The notes beneath the pieces were generated by a model. That model worked only from the letters and a program-made list of their open reading frames with translations, made no database searches and was not told the origin of the DNA. Shown piece by piece: positions 37,371-47,103 of a stretch of DNA of 64,000 nt. How positions within the stretch are numbered: position 1 is the first letter of the stretch; each line of letters starts with the position of its first letter. Source of the stretch: Halomonas sp. GD1P12 (GTDB taxonomy: Bacteria > Pseudomonadota > Gammaproteobacteria > Pseudomonadales > Halomonadaceae). The position numbers and the translations under genes are program-made. The stretch is from NCBI RefSeq assembly GCF_025725645.1, contig NZ_CP107007.1:1612001-1676000 (forward strand). The letters run 5' to 3'.

Positions 37371-38575
37371 GCAATGTCCTGTCGAGTAACGTGAAGCCTG
37401 CCGCTGGCGTCGTCGAGCTGGCGGTTGCGACCGGCCAGATGGGCGAAAACGACGCAGACCCCGATCAGCGCCAACAAGAGCCAGGCAATGTGCTCGATAC
37501 GCGCGCCGACTTCCAGCAAAAGACCCACCCCAAACGGGCCGGCCGCGGCGATGGTATAGCCTCCGCCCTGAACGAGCCCGGAGAGTTTTCCGGCAAGCCC
37601 CGCGTTAGCGGTGCGCAGCACCAAAAGCCCGAGTGCCAGGCTGAAACAGCCGCCCTGGCCCACGCCGAGTGACAGTGCGCCCAGCCAGCGCCAGCCAAGC
37701 GGGGCGATCATCAAAAGGAACAGTCCCAGCGCGGTCGCGGCGAGCATGGCAAAAAGCGCCGGGCGCTGGTCACGGCCAAGGCGCGCAAGCCAGGGGGCGC
37801 CGAGCGCCGAGCCGAGCTGACACACGATCGAGACCGCCATGAGAAATCCCGCCTCGCTCTCCCCGTAGCCTCGGTAGATCAAAAGCGACGGCAGCCAGCC
37901 AAAGACGATATAGGCCATGGAGGATTGAAGCCCCATGTAGAGCATGATCTGCCAAGTCAGGGGCTGGCGCAAAAGCGCCGACAGCGACGCGCTGGCGGTG
38001 GCTGTTTGAACGCTCGCGGTCGGTTTGGGCGCAAACGAGACCCACAGCACCAGCGAGGCAAGCGCGAGCAGCCCCCAGCTTGCCAGGCTCAAGGGCCAGC
38101 CGCCCAGCGCGTTCGCCAAAGGAACGGAGAGCCCGGCCCCCAGCGCGCCGCCAAGGCAGAGCGCCATGGTGTAAAGCCCGGTCAAAAGGTCCGCGCTTTG
38201 GGGCAGCTCACGTTTGACGAGCCCCGGCAGCAATGTGCCCGCAATGCCGATGGAAGCGCCCGCCAGGGCGGTAGCGACGAACAGCGCCCCATCAAGCGGC
38301 ACGGGGCGCAAAAGCAGTGCCGCGGTCAAAAGCGCAAGAGCCGCGCTGAGCGCCCGCTCGGCGCCCAGTCGGCGCGAGAGCAGCGGGGCTAGAGGTGCAG
38401 CGAGGCCCAGTGAGAGTACCGGCAGGGTGGTCAAAAGGCCCGCCGCCGCCGGGCTAAGCCCGGCGTTTTCCTGCAAGCGGTTGAGAAGCGGCGCCACCGA
38501 TGAAAGCGCCGGGCGCAGGTTCAGCCCCACCACGAACATCAGGGCGATAAACGATAGCGCTCGCTTCGAAGCCAT
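37367..38575 (-). CDS. MFS transporter, CynX/NimT family
   Basis: The 402-residue protein has about 12 hydrophobic segments and a CynX-type N terminus (VGLNLRPALSSVAPLLNRLQ). Relatives transport cyanate, 2-nitroimidazole or other small solutes; the substrate is unknown. Coupling to ansA raises the possibility of an amino acid or amide substrate, which is inference only. Confidence 0.75.
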   Translation of the reverse strand: MASKRALSFIALMFVVGLNLRPALSSVAPLLNRLQENAGLSPAAAGLLTTLPVLSLGLAAPLAPLLSRRLGAERALSAALALLTAALLLRPVPLDGALFVATALAGASIGIAGTLLPGLVKRELPQSADLLTGLYTMALCLGGALGAGLSVPLANALGGWPLSLASWGLLALASLVLWVSFAPKPTASVQTATASASLSALLRQPLTWQIMLYMGLQSSMAYIVFGWLPSLLIYRGYGESEAGFLMAVSIVCQLGSALGAPWLARLGRDQRPALFAMLAATALGLFLLMIAPLGWRWLGALSLGVGQGGCFSLALGLLVLRTANAGLAGKLSGLVQGGGYTIAAAGPFGVGLLLEVGARIEHIAWLLLALIGVCVVFAHLAGRNRQLDDASGRLHVTRQDIA

Positions 38576-38577
38576 GA

Positions 38578-39078
38578 CTACTTAAGGTGGCGTCGCAGGT
38601 CGCCCCGAGCGACATCCATCAGGGTGATGAAGTGATAATCTTCGGGCGTTTCCAGGCAGTCCACGCGAACGTCGGTGCGCATGCCCTTGTTGATATCGAG
38701 CTTTTCGAAAATCTCGAGCGTGACCTTGCGCGCGGGCTTGTCGCCAGGCGAAAGAATTCCGTCGTCGAGGGTGAAGGTTTCCAAAAGCGTGGCGCGCACG
38801 CGCGTGGTGTTGCCTTCACTGAGTACGCGACGAATGAACAGCCACCCTTCGCACACCAGCGCCGAAGTTTCATCGCTTTCACGCAGAAACAGCGTGCGGT
38901 AGCAGGCGCCTTCGGTGGCCGCCTTGTCCGCCATGCTGCGGTAGGCCTGGATCACCTGGTTGGGCGTTACCTTGGCATCTTCAAGACGCTGCGTAATCCC
39001 CTGATGCTCGCGGCTCAGCTGCTCCTGGCGTTGAAAGACCAGCCACTGCCGATAATCATTGATACGTTGAGACGCCAT
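38578..39078 (-). CDS. Conserved protein of unknown function
   Basis: I do not recognise this 166-residue protein. It is mixed alpha/beta, with an N-terminal basic-acidic helix (YRQWLVFQRQEQLSREHQG) and a C-terminal half including LETFTLDDGILSPGD and VRVDCLETPEDYHFITLMD. No membrane segment or signal is seen. GGGAG precedes the ATG at 39078. It lies between the MFS gene (2-base gap) and rhlE. Confidence 0.65.
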   Translation of the reverse strand: MASQRINDYRQWLVFQRQEQLSREHQGITQRLEDAKVTPNQVIQAYRSMADKAATEGACYRTLFLRESDETSALVCEGWLFIRRVLSEGNTTRVRATLLETFTLDDGILSPGDKPARKVTLEIFEKLDINKGMRTDVRVDCLETPEDYHFITLMDVARGDLRRHLK

Positions 39079-39161
39079 AATCACTCCCTGAACAGGTTCT
39101 GCTGGACGCGAAAGGCGCGCGCCCGAAAACGCACGACTTTCGCATATTCACCGACAACGCG

Positions 39162-40445
39162 CTAGCGACGAGCGCGCCGGCGCGGCGCCTTGTCCGATTT
39201 TTCGCCTTGGCGCTGGTTCTGGCCTTGGCCCGAGCGTTGGCCTTGACCGCGCCCGCCGCCGGGTTGACGCTGACCGCGGCGACCGTTTTCGATCGGCTGG
39301 GGCTTGGCGTTGGGGTCGGGCTCGAAGCCAGGCTCAATCTTTTTCGGCAGTGTTTGTTTGATCAATTTCTCGATGCCGGCCAGCAGCGCGTGCTCGTCAA
39401 CGCAAACGAGCGACACCGCCTCGCCGTTGCTGCCGGCGCGTCCGGTGCGCCCGATACGGTGGACGTAATCCTCGGCGACGTTGGGCAAATCGAAATTGAC
39501 CACGAAGGGCAGCTCGTCGATGTCGAGCCCGCGTGCGGCGATATCCGTGGCGACCAGTACCTGCAAATCGCCGCTTTTGAACGCGCCCAGCGCCCGGGTG
39601 CGTGCGCCCTGGCTCTTGTTGCCATGGATCGCCATGGCCGGAATCTCCTGCTTGGAGAGCTGCTCGGCCAGGCGGTTGGCGCCGTGTTTGGTACGGGTGA
39701 ACACCAGCACCTGGAACCAGCCGTGCTGGCTAATCAGGTGCGCCAGAAGCTCGCGCTTTTTCTCCCGATCGACGCGGTACACGCTCTGCTCGATCTTCTC
39801 GGCCGTGGTGTTGCGCGGGGCGACTTCGACTAGCGCCGGGTTATCCAGAAGCTGTGTGGCCAGCGTCTGGATCTCGTTGGAGAAGGTGGCGGAGAAGAGC
39901 AGGTTTTGCCGCTTGTTCGGCAACAGCTTCAAAATGCGCTTGATGTCGTGGATAAAGCCCATGTCGAGCATGCGGTCGGCTTCGTCGAGCACCAGGATTT
40001 CGACTTTTGAGAGGTCGACGTGGCCCTGCTGCTGCAGATCCATCAGCCGCCCGGGCGTGGCGATCAGCACGTCGAGGCCGTTCTTGAGCGCCTGGACCTG
40101 CGGGTTCTGGCCCACGCCGCCGAAAATGATGTGCGACGTGAGCGACAGGTACTTGCCGTAATCGGTCACGCTTTCACCGACCTGAGCGGCCAGCTCACGC
40201 GTCGGCGTCAGCACCAGCGCGCGCACCTGGCGCTTGCCCGGGCGCTTGCCGTTGTTCAAAAGCTGTAACAGCGGCAGCGTGAACCCGGCGGTCTTACCCG
40301 TGCCGGTCTGGGCGCTGGCCAGCAAATCGCGCCCGGCCAGCACCAGCGGGATGGCTTTTTGCTGGATGGGCGTTGGCTGGGTATAGCCCTGGGTGCTAAT
40401 GGCGCGTAGTAAGTCGTCCTGCAGACCAAGTTCGGTAAAGCTCAT
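39162..40445 (-). CDS. rhlE: DEAD-box RNA helicase RhlE
   Basis: The 427-residue helicase has the Q motif near [17 protein letters not shown], motif [14 protein letters not shown], motif [16 protein letters not shown], motif III SATFS, and the C-terminal RecA domain with [11 protein letters not shown] and [11 protein letters not shown] basic, Gly/Gln/Arg-rich tail ends the protein (KAPRRRARR), as in RhlE-type helicases acting on ribosome assembly or RNA decay. Which paralogue it is among RhlE-like helicases is uncertain. Confidence 0.9.
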   Translation of the reverse strand: MSFTELGLQDDLLRAISTQGYTQPTPIQQKAIPLVLAGRDLLASAQTGTGKTAGFTLPLLQLLNNGKRPGKRQVRALVLTPTRELAAQVGESVTDYGKYLSLTSHIIFGGVGQNPQVQALKNGLDVLIATPGRLMDLQQQGHVDLSKVEILVLDEADRMLDMGFIHDIKRILKLLPNKRQNLLFSATFSNEIQTLATQLLDNPALVEVAPRNTTAEKIEQSVYRVDREKKRELLAHLISQHGWFQVLVFTRTKHGANRLAEQLSKQEIPAMAIHGNKSQGARTRALGAFKSGDLQVLVATDIAARGLDIDELPFVVNFDLPNVAEDYVHRIGRTGRAGSNGEAVSLVCVDEHALLAGIEKLIKQTLPKKIEPGFEPDPNAKPQPIENGRRGQRQPGGGRGQGQRSGQGQNQRQGEKSDKAPRRRARR

Positions 40446-40507
40446 GCGTTCTCCGCCATCGCACAGCGAAGGCGCTCGTGCGCGCTTGCTGGGCCAGGTT
40501 CGTAATG

Positions 40508-40536
40508 AATAAAAACGCGCGGGGTCGCCCCGCGCG
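40508..40536 (-). terminator. Intrinsic terminator after pqiC
   Basis: On the minus strand CGCGCGGGG, a CGA loop and CCCCGCGCG are followed by TTTTTATT. It ends the pqiABC operon before rhlE. Confidence 0.85.
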
Positions 40537-40666
40537 GCAGCGAAGTTTGCCAGATAGCGCGCCTGGCTGCGAGGGGCATTTGAGATCGACGCTTTTTAAG
40601 CGCCGCATAAAGACCTCGCGCCCGGCACAAAATACCGAGCGCGAGAAGGGCGTTGCGAGCGGGGGA

Positions 40667-41254
40667 TTAGAAGTAACCGCCGGTGCGAATTTCCCTGGCG
40701 ATATCACGGGCAACCTGATCCAGGCTCTGACCAAGCGCGCGCACCAGTGCCGGGTAGCCATCCTCTCGAAGCTCGGTTTCGGCGTTGAAGCTTTCCAGCG
40801 CCAAAAGCTCGTTGCCGGCGCCGCGAAGCTGCCACTGGCCGCTGGCGACGGCGTTGCCATCATAGCGCCCCTGAAACTGATCCACTTCGAGCGAAAGCGT
40901 CAGCGCATCGTTTTGACGGCCCTGGGCACCCACCACCTGCACCAGTGGAAGCTCCTGGGAGAGGCGCGCGCGAAGCCCGCGCTCGAGCTGGCGGCCAAGC
41001 TCTTCCGCCCACTGGTGTTCACGCGCCGCGTTGAGGGTGATGTCGTCGAGCTGCATGACGATGCCGTCGACGTCCAGGTAGTGCGAAAGCCTGGGCGCGC
41101 GTACCTGCAGCGTGCGCTCCGTTGGGGTAGCAGGCGTGGCGATAGGCGTGGCGGGCAGCATGTAGCGCGCCGGCGGCGTCACGCTCGAGGCGCAGCCGCC
41201 GAGAAACAGGCCAAGCCCCATGATGGCGGCGAATGTCAGCGTTGGGTTGCGCAT
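40667..41254 (-). CDS. pqiC: PqiC-type lipoprotein
   Basis: The 195-residue lipoprotein has a signal peptide with lipobox LGGC (Cys near residue 21), predicted to anchor in the outer membrane. It is the third component of the Pqi intermembrane lipid-transport system, whose outer-membrane lipoprotein joins the PqiB barrel. It follows pqiB by 12 bases. Body motifs include YMLPAT and QLDQVARDI; the family is of low sequence conservation. Confidence 0.85.
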   Translation of the reverse strand: MRNPTLTFAAIMGLGLFLGGCASSVTPPARYMLPATPIATPATPTERTLQVRAPRLSHYLDVDGIVMQLDDITLNAAREHQWAEELGRQLERGLRARLSQELPLVQVVGAQGRQNDALTLSLEVDQFQGRYDGNAVASGQWQLRGAGNELLALESFNAETELREDGYPALVRALGQSLDQVARDIAREIRTGGYF

Positions 41255-41266
41255 GGCGTCATCCTC

Positions 41267-42949
41267 TTATCGCGGGGCGCGCGGAATCGGGTCTTCCGCA
41301 TCCAGGTTGTCGAAAAGCAGCGCCCGCGGATTGTCGTTGAGCGTGCGCGTCAGCGGCTGAAGATCGCGCATCAAACGATCGAGGCGCTCGATGGCCGACG
41401 TCAGATCCTGATAGGCCGGCGACGAAGGCGAAAGCCCTTCGATCGTCGTGCGCAGCTCCTCGAGCGTAGCGTTGACGTTGCCACCCAGTGCCTGGGTGTC
41501 CGGGTCGCTCAAAATGGCGTTGAGCGATGAGCTCACCTCGCGCACCTCGTTGAGCACGCTTTCCGACGCCTGCAGGTTGCGATCGAGCCCGGCCAGTAGT
41601 GGCTCCACCTCGAGCGCGTTGAGCTTGTCCAGAAGGCTCGTGACCTGGGCCTGAATCTGGGCGAAGCCGCCAGCGACGGTGGGGAAGATAGTGCGCTCGG
41701 AGAAGGTCTCGTTGACGTGCTGCCCGGCCAGGTCGCGCTGGAAGTTGAGGTCGACGAATAGCGCACCGGTCAGCAAATTGCCGTTTTTGAGCGAGGCGCG
41801 AAGGCCCAGATCGAACATGCGATCAAAGCGCGCCTCCCATTCTTCGAGGTCGATATCCTCGCTTTCGATGCCCAGGCGTTGGGGTTCGATGCGGATCAGC
41901 ACCGGAATGGCGAACTGTGCCCGAGAGTTGGGCTGTGGTGCAGTGAAGTTCCAGGGCACCGCGGCCACGGTGCCCATGCGCACGCCGCGAAACTCCACCG
42001 GCGCGCCGCGCGAAAGCCCGCGCACGGTATCGTCCACCAGCAGCACGTACTCAAGATAGCGGTTGAAGGTGCCTTCGCGCGCGTCGTCCTCGTCGGCGTA
42101 AAGCGTAAAGCGGGCGTTGTTGGCCACCGGCCGCCCCATCGGCAGCTCCTCCGGCACGCCGAAGGTGACGCCGCCGCCCAACAGCGCTTCGAGGGATTCG
42201 ACGTTGACCCGCACGCCGTCGGCGTCGAGGCGAAAATCGATACCGCTGGCGCTCCAGAAGCGCGTGCTGTCGGTGACGAGCTGGGCGTAGGGCTCCTCGA
42301 TGAAGATCTGATGCTGCATGGTGCGTGACTCTGCATCGAAGCGGTTGTCCTCGACACGGCCCACGGTATAGCCCTGGTAGGATACCGGGTCACCCACGCG
42401 CAGCGAGTTGCCGAGCTGGCTGACCAGGCTAATCTGTAGCCCCGCCTGGCCTGCCACCGCCACCGGCGGCACGTCGCTTAGCTCGAACTCGCGCCGGGGC
42501 TCCTCGGAGCGCCCGGGCTGAAGCTGGATGTAGGCGCCGGAAAGCACCGTGCCGAGCCCGCTGATGCCTTCACGGCCGATACGCGGCTTGACCACCCAAA
42601 AGCGGCTATCCTCACGCAGCATCGCCTCGGCCTCGGGCTGAATACGCGCGCTCATCACCGCGTGGGAAAGGTCGTCGGAAAGCCGCACGCTCTGCACGAT
42701 GCCGATCTCCACGTTGCGGCTTCGAATCAGAGTGCTGCCGGCCTCGATGCCCTCGGCATTGTTGCTGGTCAGCGTAATCAGCGTTCCTCGGCTGGTGTAG
42801 TTGTCGTAGACCAGCCACAACCCGATCACCAGCGCGACGATCGGCACGATCCAAATGGGCGACAGGCGTGTCTGACGAGACGATTTGGCCCGATGCTGCT
42901 CGTTCTCTTCGGGTGGGGGGGTGTCGAGTTGCGGTGAATCCTCAGCCAT
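41267..42949 (-). CDS. pqiB: Intermembrane transport protein PqiB (MlaD/MCE domains)
   Basis: The 560-residue protein has one N-terminal membrane helix (SPIWIVPIVALVIGLWLVY) and several repeated MCE/MlaD domains that form a tube across the periplasm; RSRNVEIGIVQSVRLSDD is one start and GTVLSGAYIQLQPG belongs to the next. A C-terminal coiled-coil region follows (LLDKLNALEVEPLLAGLD). It overlaps pqiA by 8 bases. Confidence 0.9.
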   Translation of the reverse strand: MAEDSPQLDTPPPEENEQHRAKSSRQTRLSPIWIVPIVALVIGLWLVYDNYTSRGTLITLTSNNAEGIEAGSTLIRSRNVEIGIVQSVRLSDDLSHAVMSARIQPEAEAMLREDSRFWVVKPRIGREGISGLGTVLSGAYIQLQPGRSEEPRREFELSDVPPVAVAGQAGLQISLVSQLGNSLRVGDPVSYQGYTVGRVEDNRFDAESRTMQHQIFIEEPYAQLVTDSTRFWSASGIDFRLDADGVRVNVESLEALLGGGVTFGVPEELPMGRPVANNARFTLYADEDDAREGTFNRYLEYVLLVDDTVRGLSRGAPVEFRGVRMGTVAAVPWNFTAPQPNSRAQFAIPVLIRIEPQRLGIESEDIDLEEWEARFDRMFDLGLRASLKNGNLLTGALFVDLNFQRDLAGQHVNETFSERTIFPTVAGGFAQIQAQVTSLLDKLNALEVEPLLAGLDRNLQASESVLNEVREVSSSLNAILSDPDTQALGGNVNATLEELRTTIEGLSPSSPAYQDLTSAIERLDRLMRDLQPLTRTLNDNPRALLFDNLDAEDPIPRAPR

Positions 42950-44384
42950 CCACTGATTCCTTGGTCGCTATTTTAAACCGGGTGTTGAGCCTGTGCCTGG
43001 TTGGGCGCGGGGGTGGGGTGTCCCACAGAAGGCGCGGGTCGAAAGCCATCGCGGCGAGCATGGTTAGCACGACCACTGCGCCAAAGGCAAGCGCGGCGGG
43101 GCCCGGGGTGATCGACATCAGCGAGCCCGCGCGAATCAGCGCCACCAGAATGGCGACCACGAAGACGTCGACCATCGACCAGCGGCCGATGAACTCGGTC
43201 AATCGGTAGAGCCGAGTACGGCTTTGCGCCCTGAGCTCGTCGCTTCGCCTGGCGATCAGGCAAAGCCAGGCCAGGGCGAAGAGCTTACCCACCGGGACGA
43301 TGACGCTGGCAATGAAAATGACTGCCGCGACCGGCCAGGAACCCATCTGAATGAGTTGCACCACGCCGCCGATGATGGTCGATGGCGAGCTCGAGCCTAG
43401 GCTGGTGGTGGTCATGATAGGATAAACGTTGGCCGGAATATACATGACCGTGGCGGCGAAGAGCAGCGCCCAGGTGCGCTGTAAACTGTGCGGTACGCGC
43501 CGGTGCAGCGTCTCGTGGCAGCGCTGGCAGCGCACCTTGCCCTTTGCCGGCAGCCGGTTGATCAGCCCGCAGGTTGGGCAACCCGTCACGCCCTGGCCGG
43601 CGGCGGTGGTGCCGGTCAGCGTGCCTTCCGGGGCCAGCGGCTCGCCTTCCAGTGAAAACCACATCCAGTCGGCGTCCAGCGACTGGCTGGTCTTGAGCAA
43701 AAGTATGGCGAAGATACAAAAGGCCCAGAAGGAGATGCCCAGATGAATCTGGGCGAGCCCGGCGACCTTGATCAGGCTCACCAGCGCGCCGATGATGAAG
43801 ACATCCGCCATCATCCAGGGAAGAAAGTGGGCGAGCGAGCGGGCGATATCACGGCTATAGGGCATGTGGCGGCCGCGCAGCAGCCCGTACTGCAACCACA
43901 TGACGCCAAACAGGTAGAGCGCTGGCAGCACGGCGATGGTCATGATGACCGCGATGGCCACCAACGGCTGGTGAAAGTTGATCAGCGTGGTGGCGGTCTG
44001 GGTCAGCTCGATGCGGTTACTCACGCCGCTGACGTTGAAGCTAACGAAGGGGAATGACACCGCCACCAGCAGCGCCACGAACGCCGCGATCGCTAGTGCC
44101 ATGCTGCGCTGGGCCGGGTAGCGGTTACGCTTGACCAGGGTGTGCAAGCAGCGCGGGCAGGACGCCTTTTCACCAGAGCCCAGCGGCGGCAGAGCGCTGA
44201 CCCAGTCACATTCATGACAGGCGCGCAGGCGCCGGCGTGTTAGCCGCGTCTCTGGCGGCAACGTATCGACTAGCGGCGGTGAAAGTGCCACGGTAGGGCG
44301 TTTCTTGAACTGGTAGTAGCGCAATTCGCTCGTCTCGACAATGCTTTGGGTTCGATTAATACGTTGAGCGGTCAGGGCTGTCAA
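42942..44384 (-). CDS. pqiA: Paraquat-inducible protein A (PqiA)
   Basis: The 480-residue inner-membrane protein has two PqiA modules, each with a zinc-ribbon-like Cys set (CHECDW and CPRC; CPTCG and CQRC) followed by about four membrane helices. It powers or gates the PqiABC lipid transport apparatus. The start is uncertain: the frame opens with TTG at 44384, with GAGGCGG about ten bases upstream and no ATG in the first 60 codons. Confidence 0.85.
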   Translation of the reverse strand: MTALTAQRINRTQSIVETSELRYYQFKKRPTVALSPPLVDTLPPETRLTRRRLRACHECDWVSALPPLGSGEKASCPRCLHTLVKRNRYPAQRSMALAIAAFVALLVAVSFPFVSFNVSGVSNRIELTQTATTLINFHQPLVAIAVIMTIAVLPALYLFGVMWLQYGLLRGRHMPYSRDIARSLAHFLPWMMADVFIIGALVSLIKVAGLAQIHLGISFWAFCIFAILLLKTSQSLDADWMWFSLEGEPLAPEGTLTGTTAAGQGVTGCPTCGLINRLPAKGKVRCQRCHETLHRRVPHSLQRTWALLFAATVMYIPANVYPIMTTTSLGSSSPSTIIGGVVQLIQMGSWPVAAVIFIASVIVPVGKLFALAWLCLIARRSDELRAQSRTRLYRLTEFIGRWSMVDVFVVAILVALIRAGSLMSITPGPAALAFGAVVVLTMLAAMAFDPRLLWDTPPPRPTRHRLNTRFKIATKESVDG

Positions 44385-44507
44385 ACGTCGCCGACCGCCT
44401 CATAAACAAAATAGCCTAAACGGTCGATGCACACTTGACCCGCGACACTGGCTGAATAACGATGCGGGCGCTTTTGCCTCTTTTATATCCCTGACGAAGG
44501 ACTTCGT

Positions 44508-45482
44508 ATGCTGCTCGCTGCTTTGGCGGTCGTGATTGGTCTGGTACTGCTCATCTGGAGCGCGGAAAAATTCATCGAGGGGGCCGCGGCGACCTCGCGC
44601 TGGCTCGGGCTTTCGCCGTTGTTGATCGGGATGCTGGTCATCGGCTTCGGTACCTCGGCCCCGGAAATGATGGTCTCGGTACTGGCGGCGCTTCAGGGCA
44701 ACCCGGGCCTTGCCGTCGGTAACGCCTACGGCTCCAACATTGCCAATATCGGCCTGGTGCTGGGTTTCATTGCGCTGCTGGCCCCGCTTGCCGTGCACTC
44801 GAGCGTGATTCGCAAGGAAATGCCGCTTCTGGTCATCGTTATGGCGCTGACCGGCTACATGCTGTTCGATGGCTGGGTATCGCGGCTCGAGGCGGTAGTG
44901 CTGCTGGTAGCGCTTACGCTGTTCATCGGCTACAGCATCTGGCATTCGCGCACTCAGCAGCAGGACCCGCTGGTCGAAGAGGTGACCCAAAACCTCGATG
45001 CCCAGCCCATGTCCAAAGGCAAGTCGGTCGCCTGGACGCTGATCGGGCTAGTGCTTTTGATCGTCAGCTCGCGGATGCTGGTGTGGGGCGCGGTCGAGAT
45101 CGCCCAGGCCTTCGGTGTCAGCGACCTGATCATCGGCTTGACCGTGGTGGCGGTGGGCACCTCGCTTCCCGAGCTCGCCTCGTCGATCAGCGCGCTGCGC
45201 CGAGGCGAACACGATATGGTGCTGGGCAATGTCGTCGGCTCGAATCTTTTCAATAGCCTGGCGGTGGTGGGACTTGCCGGTGTGATCACACCGATCGAGG
45301 CCGGGCGCGAGGTGCTGGTGCGCGACTGGAGTGTGATGACCTGCATGACACTTTTGATGGTGCTGTTCGCGTTTTCCTGGCGCGGAAGGCCGCGGCGAAT
45401 CAACCGGTTGGAAGGCGGTGTGCTGTTCGCAGCCTTCGTTGGCTACACCGCGTACATGGTCAGCGTGGTGGTCATGAGCTGA
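44508..45482 (+). CDS. yrbG: Calcium/sodium antiporter (YrbG-like)
   Basis: The 324-residue protein has two repeated alpha regions of the CaCA family (GFGTSAPEMMVSVLAALQGNP and VAVGTSLPELASSISAL), about ten membrane helices, and GNAYGSNIANIGLV / GNVVGSNLFNSLAVV matching segments. AAGGA precedes the ATG. In Enterobacteria yrbG sits in the kdsD/mla region; here it faces pqiABC divergently. Confidence 0.88.
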   Translation: MLLAALAVVIGLVLLIWSAEKFIEGAAATSRWLGLSPLLIGMLVIGFGTSAPEMMVSVLAALQGNPGLAVGNAYGSNIANIGLVLGFIALLAPLAVHSSVIRKEMPLLVIVMALTGYMLFDGWVSRLEAVVLLVALTLFIGYSIWHSRTQQQDPLVEEVTQNLDAQPMSKGKSVAWTLIGLVLLIVSSRMLVWGAVEIAQAFGVSDLIIGLTVVAVGTSLPELASSISALRRGEHDMVLGNVVGSNLFNSLAVVGLAGVITPIEAGREVLVRDWSVMTCMTLLMVLFAFSWRGRPRRINRLEGGVLFAAFVGYTAYMVSVVVMS

Positions 45483-45499
45483 GCAATATCACGATAAAT

Positions 45500-45524
45500 T
45501 GATGTGCGTCATTGCGACACATCA
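45500..45524. promoter_or_regulatory. Inverted repeat upstream of cioAB
   Basis: TGATGTG and CACATCA are exact 7-bp arms around an 11-base centre, 162 bases before the cioA start. The left half matches the first half of an FNR/ANR site (TTGAT) but the right half does not. No gene occupies 45483-45685. Confidence 0.4.
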
Positions 45525-45685
45525 TTGGCACCGAGCAGCCCGTGTAACCCGGGCGTTGACGCAGTAAGATGAAAGCGTGAGTAAAAATTAGCCTGGCCAT
45601 TGCAACGGTCAATACCTTCCTGACACGACCAGGCTTTTGTTACCCATGGGCGCGCCTTACTTTTCCCCGGTTTCAGGAGAGTGTC

Positions 45686-47101
45686 ATGGAACTCGACCCC
45701 TTGATGTTGTCGCGAATACAGTTCGCCTTCGTCGTCTGTTTTCACACGATCTTCCCCGTCTTCACCATAGGGCTTGCGTCCTACATCGCGCTGCTTCACG
45801 GACTCTTTTTCAAGACTCAGAACCCGGCCTGGGATCGGTTGGCGCTGTTCTGGACAAGAGTCTTCGCCGTGGTGTTCGCCATGGGCGTGGTGTCGGGCAT
45901 CGTCATGTCCTTCCAGTTTGGCACCAACTGGAGCAACTTCTCGCTGGCGGCGTCCAACTTTATCGGCCCGGTGCTGAGCTACGAAGTCGTGACCGCCTTC
46001 TTTCTCGAAGCGGCCTTTCTCGGCATTCTGCTCTTTGGTCGCGGCAAGGTGCCGGAGGGCGTCCACCTGTTCGCGGCCACCATGGTTGCGGTGGGTACCT
46101 TCATTTCCGCGTTCTGGATTCTCGCTGCCAATAGCTGGATGCATACGCCGGCCGGCGTGGAGCTGATCGATAACCGCTTCCACGTGACGTCCTGGAGTGC
46201 GGCGATCTTCAACCCCTCCTTCCCGTACCGCTTCGCCCACATGGCGGTGGCCTCGTTCATCACCGGCGGGTTCGTGGTGGCCGGCGTTAGTGCCTGGTTC
46301 TTGCTGCGCGGCCGCGACGTGGCAGCAAATCGCCGGGCGCTTTCCATGTGTTTGTGGCTTTTGATGGTGCTCACGCCGGCTCAGGCGGTGATCGGTGATT
46401 ATCACGGCCTCAATACGCTCGAGCATCAGCCGACCAAAGTAGCGGCGATGGAAGGGCACTGGGAAACCAGCGGCAACGTACCGCTATTGCTGTTCGCGAT
46501 TCCGGATCAGCAGGCCCAGGAAAATCACTTCGAAGTGGGCATTCCCAACCTTGCCAGCATCATCTTGACCCACACCCTCGACGGCGAGATTCCCGGCATC
46601 AGCGAAGCCCCGCCCGCAGAGCAGCCGCCGGTCGCGCTGGTGTTCTGGTCGTTTCGCGTGATGGTGGGCCTTGGCCTTGTCATGATCGCCGTTGCCTTCG
46701 CCGGCCTGCTTCTGCGCCGCCGGGCCCGGGTCTATGAGAACACGCTGTATTTGAAAGTGCTGGTCGGCATGATCGCCACGCCGTTTCTGGCGGTGCTGGC
46801 CGGCTGGATTGTCACTGAATCCGGCCGCGCCCCTTGGCTTGTATACGGCATGATGACCCACGCCGAGGGCCTGACGCCTTCCTTGACCGGCGGCATGGCG
46901 CTGTTCTCGCTCACCGGTTACGTGCTGGTTTACGCCGTGGTGTTCTACGCCGGCATCTATTATCTCACCCGCGTGGTGCGCAACGGCATGCTGCCCCACG
47001 ACGCCCGGGCAGAGGTCGACCCGGACGCCGACCGTCCCAAGCGCCCACTTTCCGCCGCGCATACCCCCTTTGACGACGACGTTGAGCCGGTCAGGAGCTA
47101 A
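45686..47101 (+). CDS. cioA: Cyanide-insensitive bd-type oxidase subunit I (CioA/CydA family)
   Basis: The 471-residue membrane protein is the haem-binding subunit of a bd-type quinol oxidase: LSRIQFAFVVCFHTIFPVF (haem ligand His near residue 20), FQFGTNWSNF, FLEAAFLGILLFG, a short Q-loop region GLNTLEHQPTKVAAMEGHWE and ESGRAPW. The short Q loop fits the CIO rather than the E. coli long-loop type. GGAGAGTGTC precedes the ATG. cioB starts two bases after its stop codon. Confidence 0.93.
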   Translation: MELDPLMLSRIQFAFVVCFHTIFPVFTIGLASYIALLHGLFFKTQNPAWDRLALFWTRVFAVVFAMGVVSGIVMSFQFGTNWSNFSLAASNFIGPVLSYEVVTAFFLEAAFLGILLFGRGKVPEGVHLFAATMVAVGTFISAFWILAANSWMHTPAGVELIDNRFHVTSWSAAIFNPSFPYRFAHMAVASFITGGFVVAGVSAWFLLRGRDVAANRRALSMCLWLLMVLTPAQAVIGDYHGLNTLEHQPTKVAAMEGHWETSGNVPLLLFAIPDQQAQENHFEVGIPNLASIILTHTLDGEIPGISEAPPAEQPPVALVFWSFRVMVGLGLVMIAVAFAGLLLRRRARVYENTLYLKVLVGMIATPFLAVLAGWIVTESGRAPWLVYGMMTHAEGLTPSLTGGMALFSLTGYVLVYAVVFYAGIYYLTRVVRNGMLPHDARAEVDPDADRPKRPLSAAHTPFDDDVEPVRS

Positions 47102-47103
47102 TC

